Assembly (NCBI GenBank): GCA_022495995.1
Contig: JAFEMH010002594.1
Location: forward strand, 248,001 to 312,000
Direction of reading: 5' to 3'
DNA from: Adenophora triphylla var. japonica
Taxonomy: Eukaryota; Streptophyta; Magnoliopsida; Asterales; Campanulaceae
DNA: 64,000 nucleotides
Within the stretch, counting starts at the first letter, position 1. The number at the start of each line of letters is the position of its first letter. This document shows, in pieces, positions 11,308 through 22,963 of this stretch. The translations under genes were made by a program, and so were the position numbers. Under the pieces are notes generated by a model. It searched no databases, had not been told where the DNA came from, and saw only the letters and a list, made by a program, of their open reading frames with translations.

Positions 11308-14300
11308 AATGGCATTAAACAAAACTCATCGCTGCGATCCGTCATTGAAAAGGGCAAAGGTAAAGCAAGTGTTGCTAAGCCTAAGGCAAAGGTTGCCATT
11401 GCCACTAAGGCTAAACTAAAAAGGTCTCAAAAGGATGCGGTTTACTTCTATGACAATGAGATTGATCATTGGAAGCAAAAGCGCAAGGTTAATAAGGAAG
11501 GTATGAAAAAGGGCAATATGATTGCTACTGATTCAAGTATCTATGTTATAGATATTTTCCTTTCTACTTCTAGTTCTTGGGTATGTGATACTGGATGTGG
11601 ATCCCACATTTGTCTAAATGTGCAAGGACTAAAAGATAGAAGGCTACTCAAACAAGGTGAAGTAGACCTACGTGTAGGGAATGGAGCAAGTGTTGCTGCA
11701 TTAGCCGTAGGGACTTATGAAGTCACTTTACCTAGTGGACTAATACTTGTTTTGAACAATTGTTATTATGTTCCGGATTTGAGTAGAAATATTATTTCAG
11801 CTTTCTTATTTGGACAAAGAAGGATTTAACTTTATTATTGCGAATAATAAGTTATCTATCTATTTAAATGATATGCTTTATGGTATTGCAAACTCATTTA
11901 ATGGCCTTTATGTCCTAAATGTTGAGAAAGAAAGTAATATTGAAAATATTTATAATGTGAGTAAGAAATCCAAACCAAATGATGTGAACAACACATTCAT
12001 GTGGCATTGCCGGCTTGGTCACATAAATGAGAAACGCATTTCTAAACTCCATAAAGATGGATACTTAGACTCATGTGATTATGAATCATATGATGTTTGC
12101 GAATCTTGTTTATTGGGAAAAATGACCAAACCACCTTACACTAAGAGTAGTGAAAGGGCTAGTGACTTATTGGGTCTAATACATACCGATGTATGTGGAC
12201 CAATGAGCAAAGATTGCTAGAGGCGGATTTCGGTACTTCATTACGTTCACCGATGACTTATCAAGATATGGCTACGTCTATCTCGATGAAGCACAAAAGT
12301 GAAGCGTTTGAGATATTTCGAATATTTCAAAATGAAGTACAAAATCAACTTGGCAAGACAATTAAAGCACTTCGATCCGATCGAGGTGGCGAATATTTGA
12401 GCCAAGAATTTGACTATCATCTCAAAAACTGTGGAATCGTTTCAGAGTTATCTCCACCTGCGACACCACAATGGAATGGGGTGTCGGAGAGGAGAAATAG
12501 AACCTTGTTGGACATGGTTCGATCGATGATGAGTCAAGTTGACCTTCCTATATCCTTTGGGGACATGCATTAGAGACTGCAGCTTTCACACTAAACAGAG
12601 TTCCTACTAAATCGGCTCCTAAATCACCATATGAGATGTGGTGGGGAAAGAAACCGAATATTTCTTTCATGAAGATTTGGGGTTGCGATGCTTATGTAAA
12701 GAGACTTGTCTCCGATAAGCTAGAACCAAAATCTGACAAATGTGTCTTCGTGGTTATCCTAAAGAAACAAAAGGATATCAATTTTACAACCGCACTGAGA
12801 ACAAAGTGTTTGTTGCTCAATATGGTACCTTCCTTGAGAAACAGTTTCTCAATAAGGGAACTAGTGGGAGTAAAATTGATCTTGAAGAAGTTCAAGAACC
12901 CGAAGACAACATTGAGCCAAGGGTAGAGACGGAACCAAGTTCACAAGGAGTTGTGGAACCGGTTCAAGATACTCAAGTCCGTCGTCGATCTGATAGGTTA
13001 CGATCCGAGCCCGAGAGATATGGATTTCTTGTATCGGAAAGTAATGAAGTGGAAGTCATTGAGAATGACGAACCGACTTCCTATCAAGAGGCGATGTCCG
13101 CTCCGGATTCGGAAAAATGGCTTGGAGCCATGAAGTCCGAAATCCAATCCATGGATGATAATCAAGTTTGGAACTTGATTGATCCACCCGAAGGTGTAAA
13201 AACCATAGGGTGCAAGTGGGTTTTCAAGAAAAAGACCGACATGGATGGGAAGGTGCATACTTACAAAGCTAGGCTTGTAGCAAAGGGATATAGGCAAACT
13301 CATGGTATTGACTATGATGAAACCTTTTCGCCTGTTGCGATGCTTAAGTCTATTAGAATTCTGATTGCCATAGCCGCATATTATGACTATGAGATATGGC
13401 AAATGGATGTCAAAACAGCTTTTCTAAATGGGAAGTTACTTGAGGATGTGTATATGATACAACCCGAAGGTTTTGTCGATCCAAAGAATTCTAATAAAGT
13501 GTGCAAGTTGCAAAGGTCCATATATGGATTAAAGCAAGCTTCTAGGAGTTGGAATCTACGTTTTGATGAATCGGTCAAAGAGTTTGGCTTCATCAAGAAC
13601 GAAGATGAACCTTGTGTATACAAGAAAATCAGTGGGAGCAAAGTGCTTTTTCTAATACTATATGTCGATGATATCTTAATCATTGGAAATGACATTCCCG
13701 CACTTCGCATCGTCAAGTCTTGGTTAGGAAAGTGTTTTTCAATGAAAGATATGGAGCGAAGCCTCTTATATTCTTGGCATTAAGATCTATAGAGATAGAT
13801 CTAGAAGGATGATTGGTTTGAGTCAAAGTACATATATTGACAAGGTCCTTAGAAGATTCAAGATGGAAAATTCTAAGAGAGGAACTTGCCAAGAGGTCAT
13901 GGCGTAACTCTTAGCAAGAATCAATGTCCTAAGACTATTGATGAGCAAAAGAGAATGAATGCGATTCCGTATGCTTCGGCAATTGGATCCATCATGTACG
14001 CCATGATATGCACTAGACCGGATGTCTCGTATGCTTTGAGCACCACGAGTCGATACCAATCTAATCCGCGAAAGCCATTGGATAGCGATCAAGACCATCC
14101 TTAAGTACTTACGAAGAACTAAGGATGCGTTCTTGGTTTTTGGAGGAATGGAAGAAGATCTTGTTGTAAAAGGTTACACAGATGCTAGCTTCCAAACCGA
14201 CAAAAGATGACTTTAAGTCGCAATCGGGGTTTGTGTTTATGCTTAACGGAGGTGCGGTTTGTTGGAAGAGTTCCAAGCAAAGTACCACACCTCGATTCTA

Positions 14301-14590
14301 CAACCGAGGCCGAGTACATAGCAAAGCATCCGATGCAGCCTAAAGAGGCGCTTTGGATCAAGAAGTTCATTAGTGATTTGGAAGTTGTTCCAAGTATCAC
14401 TAATCCGATAGAGCTTTATCGTGACAACAATGGTGCCATTGCACAAGCAAAGGAACCAAGGTCACACCAAAGATCCAAACACATTCTTAGACGTTTCCAT
14501 GTGATTCGAGAAATCATAGAAAGAGGAGATGTCAAGATATGCGAGTATCAACCGACGACAACATTAGCGATCCACTTACAAAGCCGCTAG
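11308..14590 (+). pseudogene. Copia-C gag remnant and pol polyprotein, frameshifted
   Basis: Only the tail of gag remains. A knuckle-like HWK context near 11440-11490 has lost its cysteines. The protease site is WVCDTGCGSHI near 11578. The pre-integrase module (MWHCRLGHINEKRI) and CESC follow near 12000-12110. The integrase core has HTDVCGP, LRSDRGGEYL and WNGVSERRNR (12180-12500). Reverse transcriptase runs about 13080-13770 with IGCKWVFKKKTDMDGKV and the catalytic LYVDDILII near 13660. RNase H continues from about 13930 to 14590 in pieces. At least eight frame breaks exist, at about 11815, 12215, 12565, 12740, 13775, 13890, 14100 and 14200. The element could not make its own enzymes. Confidence 0.9.
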
Positions 14591-14653
14591 CACAAGCGAA
14601 ACATGATGGTCATGTTAGGTCCACGGGTATACGATACATGGGAGATTGGGCCT

Positions 14654-14668
14654 AGTGCAAGTGGGAGC
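14654..14668 (+). promoter_or_regulatory. Copia-C polypurine tract
   Basis: AGTGCAAGTGGGAGC lies directly before the 3' LTR. The same sequence, reversed, precedes the 3' LTRs of Copia-D (38142) and Copia-E (55199). It would prime plus-strand DNA synthesis. Confidence 0.8.
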
Positions 14669-16142
14669 CGTTAGTGTTTGTGCCCTAGGCTTATAGTTTC
14701 TATAAACCTTTATGTATCGTCTTTATCATTAATAAAAGAGAAATTTTATTTTGATTAATATATGTTTTGCATGTTTATTATATTAATTCGTGTCCCTAGT
14801 TATTTAGTGAAAGTTGGTAATGGATGAAAATGGAAATGATCATATGCATGAAAATGCACATTACAACTTGTAAATAACTAGTATAAATGCTAATGGATAA
14901 TCATATGATGATTATTTGCATAGAGATGCACATTAGATTTATGGGTACTTGTTAGAGAACAAGTGATGGACTTGACCCGCTTGAGATTTATGTTATGGTC
15001 AAAATGTCATAATTAAATCTCAAAATAATAGTGTCATTAGAATCCTTAGACTCGAGATTATCATTGTCTTCCACTTGATGAACGTGTTGTTAGATGTAGT
15101 CTAAAGTTATCCTTAACCGGGTAGCAATAAGGGCTATGTTGGCATTACGGGATTCCCGTAGGGAAGAATGATAAGTCAAGATGGGATTTGTCCCTCGTAA
15201 GAGAGATGTTGGCTTGGGCCCCTCGTAGAATAGTGTTGATGAAATGTGTGGCCACACTCAAGGAACATGATAGAGATCATGGATACTTGGTTGATCAACA
15301 TATTCGGAATCGAGAAAGCATTGAACAATGTAAGTTGATATTGACCATGACTTATGTTCAATATGACATCGTGTGACAAAGGGATTGTGACATTATTACT
15401 ATTGTGGAAGCATGAACTCTTATGTTGTATTATTTGGGTAGACATAATGGCTTGCTAGAGTCCGCTTATGTCTTATGAGGGTCGATGTGATCGGACTCAT
15501 TGCCAACATAATACAATCCTATTGGGTCACACACATTTAGAATGTTTTGATTGAAACTAGAGGAAGAATGATTGAGAGTCTCGAAACCGGCTATCTTTGT
15601 CACGCGACATACTTAGCCAGTGGCTAAGTATACCTCGCGACATATTGAGCCACCAGCGTGGATGACAAATGTTCTCCTAATTTTATTAGGAAACATATTC
15701 ATACTATTGTAGTATAAATATGAGATGGCTGTCAACCCTACTGGTTAGCCGAAATTTTTCAATAAAAATCACAATCAAAAGTCCTCTCAATATTCTTCCA
15801 TAAGTTTTTTGAATCTAGCAATTCCCAATCCGAGAATCGTTCTCGACATTCATATTTGTGTGGATTACCAAAAGAGGGTCTTAATTTGTTCAAACAAATC
15901 AAAGGCCTAGAGTTCAAATCTGAAGATCCAAAGGAGTTGAAGATTCGAAGATTTGAAGATCAAAGTTTGTGATTACGAATCACATAATTATACGTTCGAT
16001 AGATCAAAATCGGAAAGCGATTAAGGTTGGTAAATCTATCTCGTAGGAATTCAATTTAATCGTATAGAACGGATCCTAGGCTCATGGGTTTTAAGTTATT
16101 AATGCTAAAATTCCGCTGCGCATGGATCCTTGAAACCCAACA
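14669..16142 (+). repeat. 3' LTR of Copia-C
   Basis: A 1474-bp partner of the 5' LTR. The first dinucleotide is CG in place of TG, and the end is ACCCAACA. By eye the two LTRs differ at many scattered sites (for example 14826-14850 and 15585-15660), so the insertion is old. The conserved palindrome GTGTGGCCACAC is at 15246-15257. Confidence 0.9.
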
Positions 16143-17125
16143 CAATTTTCTCGGATAAGACCGGGACGTGTGTCATTGCGAGCTACCTCGATTTATTTAG
16201 AGATGAGGGGTCAATTGGGGATTATGCTTGGGGAGCCGGAGCATTAGCTTATCTGTACCGGAAAATAAGAAAAGGATCAAGGTGGAATTGCCATCAGATT
16301 TACGGGTACTTAACTTTGTTAAAGGCATGGGTTTATGAGAAGTTCCCTGCGTTTAGTAACAGTTTCAACAGCTTTTATCTACCCAATTTGCCTCTCACAT
16401 TGAAGTGGCTACCACCTAGGACTCAACCAGCGACAATTGTATCTGTACAAGTTAAGAGGCAACATATTGACATAATCAAGGACACGGAGGTAAGTATTAT
16501 TTATATAGTATTTTTCACATGTATTTTTATTTTGTTAAATAAAACTATATAAATATTATTTATGTTTTTATTTGCAGGTGATTTGGATGTCGTATGAAGG
16601 TATCCGTACTCAATATCATTTTCCTAGAGCCGCTCTATATCAAGGAGGCATAGTTGCCGTTAATGTCGTGGAGTCACATCTTCCTGACCGGGTCGTCAAA
16701 CAGTTTGGGTTTGTGCAAACAATACCAATCACTCCAATTGGACTAGGGATGTCGAGAGGAGATAAGAAGTCTTTGTTGGGTGGATCATGTTTGCCCAATC
16801 TTTCTCTTTCTGGAAGTCGCATTGCCTCGATAAATGCTCGCTCCGAAAATGTAGAGTGCCACAAGAGACTGCAGATGATTATCTGCAATGTTACGCTACT
16901 TATTCCCATCTTATTGTGCACCCCATAGCTGAAAGGGCTCACGCTGTCAGGAGTAAGACTGAAGTTGTTGCCCCAAATTCGTGGGATATGATCATGAATG
17001 TCCGAGACGTGATGATACCTATTGATGAAAGATGGAAAGACGGAGATCACTCGATTAGTGAACAGGAGGCTATGGAAGTCATCTTTAGAGCACTCGAAGC
17101 AACTCAATCCCATCAACGCCGTTAA
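16143..17125 (+). pseudogene. Plant mobile domain (PMD) gene, 5'-truncated
   Basis: Exon 1 (16143-16489) reads CVIASYLDLFRDEGSIGDYAWGAG-type text, with WNCHQIYGYLTLLKAWVYE and FPAFSN following. This is the core of the aminotransferase-like plant mobile domain found in MAIN/MAIL1 proteins and in many plant transposons. A phase-0 intron (16490-16577, GTAAGT...TTGCAG) separates exon 2, which continues VIWMSYEGIRTQYHFPRAAL, then QFGFVQTIPITP, and in another frame QETADDYLQCYATYSH. It ends at the TAA at 17123-17125. Frameshifts lie near 16770, 16812 and 16862. The 5' end is cut by the Copia-C LTR. It converges with the MULE-1 transposase, which suggests it was a passenger gene of that element; a separate origin is possible. 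The biochemical role of PMD proteins is not settled. Confidence 0.8.
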
Positions 17126-17540
17126 CTTCTCAGGATACAAGAAGAAGACATTAGATTTGTATTTTTTTTTTGTTTTTGTATTATGTGTCTAAAATAATGT
17201 ATGAACAATTATTTTTACTTTTGTATTTGGTGTTTTTAATGTTTGTACAACTCGATTAGTTTTATATTATTTCATTGAAAAATTTATCAATTTTGAATAA
17301 TTTAAAATAATGTATGAACAATTATTTTTACTTTTGTATTTGGTGTTTTTGATGTTTGTACAACTCGATTAGTTTTGTATTATTTCATTGAAAAACTTAT
17401 CAATTTTGAATAATTTCTCACGTTTACAATAAGTATTTAAATAATGGTGCAGAGTAAGATTCGAAACAGTGTTATTTACCCAAATAATAGCATAAAATAT
17501 TTTTTAAAAAAATTGCCCAATTAACCGGAAGTCATATTTA
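17126..17540. other. AT-rich spacer with a duplicated segment
   Basis: The text at about 17186-17288 recurs at about 17309-17412 (TATGAACAATTATTTTTACT and following words), a near-exact tandem duplication of roughly 120 bp downstream of the PMD stop. No gene seen. Confidence 0.6.
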
Positions 17541-18300
17541 TGTACCCAAATCATAGCTTGAAAAATTTTAAATTTTTTTCCCAAGTTACAAAGGTTCGGC
17601 CAGTACTGACCGAACTATTCAAAAAGTTCGGCTAGTACTGACCGAATACCACTCTTCCGTTCGGCCACTACTGGCCGTAAGTCATATTAAGTGTGTTTTT
17701 TTTTAACAACTGATGAAAAAAAAATTTATGAACCCAAATCATAGCCTGAAAATTTTTTAATTTTTTTTTTGCCCAAGTTACAAAGGTTCAGCCAGTACTG
17801 ACTGAACTATTCAAAAAGTTCGGCCAATACTGACTGAATACCACTCTTCTGTTCAGCCACTACTGGCCGGAAGTTATATTAAGTGTGTGTTTTTTTTAAC
17901 AACTCATGAAAAAATAATTTTATGTACCCAAATCATAGCCTGAAAAATTAAATTTTTTTTGCCCCAGTTACAAAGGTTCGGCTAGTACTGACCGAACTAT
18001 TAGGAGTTCGGCCAGTACTACTGACCAAATACCCATTTCTGTTCGGCCACTAATGGTCAGAAGTTATATTAAGTGTGTTTTTTTTTGAAAACCTTATGAA
18101 AAACAATGTTATGTACCAAACTAATATGCCAAAGTAATTTTTTTTTGCCCTATTATGAATGGTTCGGCCAGTCCTGACTGAACATTATAGAGATTTAGGC
18201 CAGTAATGACCGAAATATTTGATTCTTTTCGGCCATTACCTGCCGAACCCACGTTAAATGTATTTTTTTTTCTGTTTATTAAGTTGGGATGTAACAATTT
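17541..18300. repeat. About 190-bp tandem array with TTCGGCC palindromes
   Basis: Four units start at about 17541, 17729, 17923 and 18112. Each opens with ACCCAAATCATAGC or a variant, has a T-rich run, and carries about three copies of a palindrome made of GTTCGG, a CAGTACTG core and CCGAAC. The cleanest is at 17594-17615. Later units have point changes. It lies between the PMD stop and the 3' end of the MULE-1 reading frame, and a related repeat occurs on the far side at 21355-21640. Confidence 0.85.
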
Positions 18301-18467
18301 GTTTCCCGTCATTAAAAAAGTTAATTTTAAGTTAGTTAATTTTTTTTTAGATAAATTTAAAGTTAATTTACGAAATTATTATATAAATTTAAATGAAAGT
18401 TATTCGTAAATGAAAATTATCTAAAGAAATTTAACAAAATAAATCATAATATTTATCATAAATAAAA

Positions 18468-19076
18468 TTATTTAATATCAATTATATGAGTTGACGTATC
18501 GGGTACTTGTATTAATCGTTCTTGATAATAGGCTAGCCATCCGGTTGCACGTTCATGACATTTTTCATACCATTTGTACGGTAGTGGTGGCAATGAACAT
18601 CCTTCCTTCAACTTCGCATGAATGTAATGATTACCGTTGACATATGCAATACAAATCAGTTTTGATTTGCGTGGCATTGATTTTCGTAGAGGGAGAAAGG
18701 TCAAAGCAATGCTTTACTCAAAGTCACTAACGCAACGTTGAATGTATTTGCAACAGCGTAACCCATTTCTGTAGCGTTAAACCAATTTGTATCTCCATAT
18801 GGACCATCATAGCAGTTGAGAGTGAACAAGACTTTCTCCTCCCTATCCTCGGCCATGAATAACTCATCATTTAGCTCTTCATTTCCATAAACCTCTTGAT
18901 ATAACGCTCCCCGAACCCACCGCCAATCATCTGAATCACGTTCAATTAACTCTGCGATACACCGGAGACCACAATTCCCACCACCCCACAGATCAATTGT
19001 TTTCTCAATATAACCATGCATGTAAATCGGTAGTTGATCAAGATATGGGATTGCATGTTGACTTTTTCGATGCATA
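18468..19076 (-). pseudogene. OTU-type cysteine protease module of the MULE-1 protein
   Basis: The first block (19075-18701) holds DLWGGGNCGLRCIAELI, the Cys site of ovarian-tumour (OTU) proteases, then DDWRWVRGALYQE. The second block (18704-18468) holds ICIAYVNGNHYIHAKLK with the active-site His context and PLPYKWYEKCHERA. OTU enzymes cleave ubiquitin or similar modifiers; some plant MULE transposases carry such a C-terminal module. A single frameshift near 18705-18715 separates the blocks. The aspartate normally in the DGNC motif is Gly here, so catalysis may be impaired. The upstream side joins the transposase through a likely intron (about 19173-19077, minus strand, GTAACC...TTATAG). Confidence 0.8.
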
Positions 19077-19173
19077 GGCTATAAGATAAATTTAAGAAAG
19101 GTAAAAATAAGTTAAAATGACTAATTCCATGCTATAACGTTTAACTAAATAATATAAATAGTTTTGAGGTTAC

Positions 19174-21375
19174 CTGTAACTTGGCTTTTGCAGATAACAT
19201 CAGCGAACCTTGATTTGAATCAGGGTCGAATAAAACTTGGTCGGGTATGGCCTCCACGTACTCAAATGCGCTAGGATCACGCTTCGTGGTTTTATGAACT
19301 TAGCATTCGTCGCTTTAGGATGACCCTTATTAATTGTTTTTACTGCATGTTCATTGACCATTGTTGTTTTAGGATGACAAATCTCGGTCAATCTCCAAAC
19401 AATCAAATTCTTTCAGGTTCGTGAAGCTGCCTTAAATCTTAAATCAAGAGTATTACAACACTCTTTGTATCGATTACGAATCTCTTCTTCAATATCATCA
19501 TCGTAACTTATTATCGGTAGGGTATCTAGCTTACGCCAAAATGCATGAACTTTATCAAGTGGGATGGGCGAGTTGAATTGCATGAACTGTGCAAGCTCAT
19601 GTGGACAAGGAAGTCCGCATGACGATCTCACCGCACACCCACACAACAATGGATCTCGCCTACCATCATATAGAGAATCCAATGAGTTGAAAATCAAATC
19701 AAATGCATTTATAGACACCACACCTCTAACCTCACTCCATAGCAATGACTTGAATTTATGTTGAACCACAGTCCCGCTTTTCTCAAATGAGGCGATAATT
19801 CCAATATGACAACATTCGATGAGTTTATAAATTTGTTTCCAACATGTCTCAAATGCTCCCTGGCTCGATGCAAGTTGTTTCTTCAACAAGGCATGTTGAC
19901 TCTCCATCCTAACATAAGTTACATATTTTATTAGCATATAATTAAAAAAACATAGAAAACAAATTCATAGGAAACATCAAAACATATGACACATCAAAAA
20001 TAAAGTTCGCCCGATATACCTGTTTGTAGTCAAGTTGTCAAAGTGCATAACTTTATTTGTCCAACACGAAACAAATATTTCTTTGTATGGCACAATCCAT
20101 TGGTTCATGACATAATTGACTGAATCGGGATAACGACTGAAATCTTCAGATAATCGCCGTAAGAAGTCATTAAACGATGCCTCTGTATCAGTTTTGACCA
20201 TTACATTCCAACGAAAAATAAATGCCTCCCAAATCTCTTGCATATCAAACATTTTCTTGCATTTTGCTAGAATATTTATATTGATATGCCATCCACAGAG
20301 AAAATGAGTTGTTGTTGGGAACGTCTCACATATTGCATTCATCAAAGCAAACTCCCTATCGATCACGATAACATTAGGATGACATAATTCATCAATCAAA
20401 TATTTAAACATTTTGCATGCCCACGTGTAGTTTGCTTCTTTCTCAGCCTCTAAGTATACAACAGCAATTAAAAATGTCATTTTTTTATGTCACGCCCACA
20501 ATCTCAAGCAAAGGTAAGTTGTACCTATTTATCATATAAGTGCAATCCATGAATAAGGCATATGAAAATGCTTTCAGCAATTCAATGCTTTTCCTATGAG
20601 CAAAGAATATCTCATAATAACATTTGTATGCTGGCATTGCCGATATTCGAAATAATAACCATGATCATTCAATTTAAACATGAGTTGTTGGATTTGAGAA
20701 CGACCCGCATGCTCAGTTGCCCTGCTATTCACGCGTGCATTATAAATAGTACGTATTAAGAACTTGTTTTCCGAAAATTTCTCTTTTAAGCCATATAATA
20801 TATCATTTGGCCGGATATTTGTATGTGACATTTCTATCACGTACTACTCCTCTTGATTCTGTAATATACCGACATAATAGTGACCCAACATGAATTGACA
20901 AATCGGATGATTGTGAACGCCACATACCACTTTTAATTGACTATCAACAGTGACTTGTTTGACGTTCAACTGAAAATTACAATCGCATTTCTTTGTTGCG
21001 CTTTCTCTATTTTTCTTTTTTTCCCAAAATTTAATTGTTGACAGATTCTTGAGAGTAAAGAGAGATTGACTTTTCCTTATATGTCCCCCAACGTTCACAA
21101 ACAAGCGTAATTCGAGAAGCAGAATTACGACTTCCGTTATCTGACCGACCGATGACAATGATAAACCCATGCTATTCTCCCTTTTTATGCGCCCATTTAA
21201 ACATTATTTGACGGTCTCTAAAATACAAAGTCATTGTGAATTTTGTAGTGTAGTCTCGCAAAACACTTTCAAAATCAAACGGGTCATAGTTGTTGTCACC
21301 CAGTGAATAATGTAACAATTCAATGAAACAATAAGGGGTACGAAGAATAACAAAGGTTCGGACAGTGGTGGCCAA
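19174..21375 (-). pseudogene. MULE transposase (Mutator superfamily), frameshifted
   Basis: Reading leftward, an N-terminal region has ITLVCERWGTYKE-type text near 21050-21120 and CDCNFQLNVKQV followed by VVCGVHNHP, the zinc-binding DNA-recognition part. The catalytic core has FMDCTYMINRYNLPLLEIVG near 20500-20570 (first Asp), VIVIDREFALMNAI near 20350 (second Asp), and FLCGWHI. A SWIM zinc finger follows (CAVRSSCGLPCPHEL near 19600-19640). The end, TKRDPSAFEYVEAIPDQ near 19210-19270, links to the OTU module. These are the expected parts in the expected order for a cut-and-paste MULE transposase. Frame breaks occur near 21170, 20845, 20560, 20480 and 19410, so no full protein can be made. Some of these could be introns, but the catalytic text changes frame without clear splice sites. 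Confidence 0.88.
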
Positions 21376-21640
21376 ATTTTTTAAAAATGGTTCAGTCGGG
21401 TGTGACCAAATTTTTTTAAATGGTTCGGTTGGGTGTGGCCGAAATATTTTAAAACATTCGGCCGAGTGTGGCCGAAAAATTTAAAAATTCAGCAGGGTAT
21501 ATTCGAAAAACAATCCAGAATCGGCAAATCAGGGCGAACCTTTTCAAAATTTCGGCCGGGTGTGGCCGAACTTTTTCAAGTGTTTCGGTTGGGTGTGGGC
21601 GAACCTGAGTTGAGTTTCGGCCAATACTTGCCAAAATTTT
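21355..21640. repeat. Short GGCCGAA repeat flanking the transposase
   Basis: About eight degenerate copies of a 30-40 bp unit built on TTCGGCCGGGTGTGGCCGAA. It is related to the array at 17541-18300 but with a shorter spacer and a different core (GGGTGTGG in place of the CAGTACTG core). It lies just upstream of the transposase 5' end on the minus strand, so it may be part of the promoter or sub-terminal region of MULE-1. Confidence 0.75.
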
Positions 21641-21987
21641 GCAAAAAGAAAAAAAATAAGAGTTTTACACATTTATATGGTTAGAAAGTGAAGAAAACTT
21701 ACATTGACATTCGATTGTATAGTCATTTTATCCATGATACTGAATAAAAATCTTGAACAAATATGTATTTAATTTTTATTTTGTTTGAGAAATAATATTA
21801 TAAGGAAAGGAAGGTAGTAATTTTTTTGTTGTAAAATAAAATGAAGAGGGTGAGATGTAATGGTGAAAAATGGGAGAAGGTGGAGAATGTGAAAAATTGA
21901 TGAGGGAGTATATTTGAGTTAATGTTACGGGTGTGTATAACAATTGAGGTATATTTTGATTTGAATGTTACGGGTGTATATAACATT

Positions 21988-22285
21988 GGATAATGGGCGT
22001 ATGAATTTAGGGGTAGAAGCGTAATTTCATTCGATTGAATAATTGTAGCTTGAAACTTACGGGTTTACTCAACAATTTTACAGTCTATTTAACAATTCTC
22101 ATTACAATTCCTTTCATTTTTGTTTCTAGGAGCTATGGATAATGGGCGTATGAATTTAGGGGTAGAAGCGTAATTTCATTCGATTGAAGAATTGTAATTT
22201 GAAACTTACGGGTTTACTCAACATTTTTACGGTCTATTTAACGATTCTCATTACAATTCCTTTCCTTTTTGTTTCTGGGAGCTAT
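21988..22285. repeat. 149-bp tandem duplication
   Basis: Two copies (about 21988-22136 and 22137-22285) share TAATGGGCGTATGAATTTAG through TTGTTTCTRGGAGCTATG, with few differences. It may lie at the right end of MULE-1. Confidence 0.85.
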
Positions 22286-22963
22286 GTATTTACTCACTCG
22301 GATTAGTCTACCTATGAATTAAGTTATTAATATCTCTCCTAGAGATAATCGGTTCCATAGCGGGTGCACTATTTATATTATAAAAGTTCAAATTTTTTTT
22401 TTCAAATTCGAGGAGATTATAATACAAAATTTAAAATATAAGTTAATTATAAATATATGCTAATGTTTAACCCACCGTTTTTTTCTTATTGTTTACTTAT
22501 AGTTGTTTTATTGATGACATCATTTTAGGAAGCATTTCTAAAAATTAATCTTGTAATTTATTTCTTATGTGTTTCAAATTTATTTTTTACAAACAATAAA
22601 CGATGAAAAAACTAATAGATAATAAATAAAATTCATTTATATTAGTTAAAGTAATGAGCAAAAGAATCCAAATATAAAAATATTTTTAAAAAAATCAGTT
22701 ATCATAATAGAGGCAAATTTTTTAAATTGAATAATAATTAAAAACTATTTATGATATGATTATTAAAGAATTTAAGTAAGATATTGAAAAGAGTTTATTT
22801 CTCATATTATAGGCTAAAAATAATTTGAAATTATTTGTATCCAGTAGGATTTGAAACTTGGTATTTAGTAATAAACTTTAACCGCTTACCAGCTGAAATA
22901 GTTATAAAATCTATAAATAGCAAAAGTGAAAATTAAGTAATCTTATATACGGGTGAACTTTGT
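22286..22963. other. AT-rich spacer, nothing recognised
   Basis: Very AT-rich text between MULE-1 and the truncated LTR of Ty3-1. No gene, repeat or element end could be supported. Confidence 0.5.

Larger units (their letters stand above)
7995..16142 (+). mobile_element. Copia-C: LTR-bounded, internally deleted Ty1/copia element
   Basis: Two equal-length LTRs flank a primer site, a long AT-rich leader, a gag remnant, protease, integrase, reverse transcriptase, RNase H and a polypurine tract. Most of gag is missing. The 5-bp flanks differ (AAAGC at 7990-7994, CAATT at 16143-16147), and Copia-B sequence on the left does not resume on the right, so the unit is not a simple insertion. It is closely related to Copia-D and Copia-E. 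Confidence 0.9.
16143..22300 (-). mobile_element. MULE-1: Mutator-like element with transposase-OTU and PMD genes (approximate limits)
   Basis: The unit is inferred from a MULE transposase with OTU module (-), a converging PMD gene (+) and similar palindromic repeats on either side of the transposase. The left end is lost at the Copia-C LTR. No clear terminal inverted repeats or 9-bp target duplication could be matched, so the limits are approximate and the PMD gene's membership is an inference. Confidence 0.55.

Noticed and set aside
17541..18300. Possible CRISPR-like array
   Set aside because: Units are about 190 bp with no unique spacers, and the genome is a plant.
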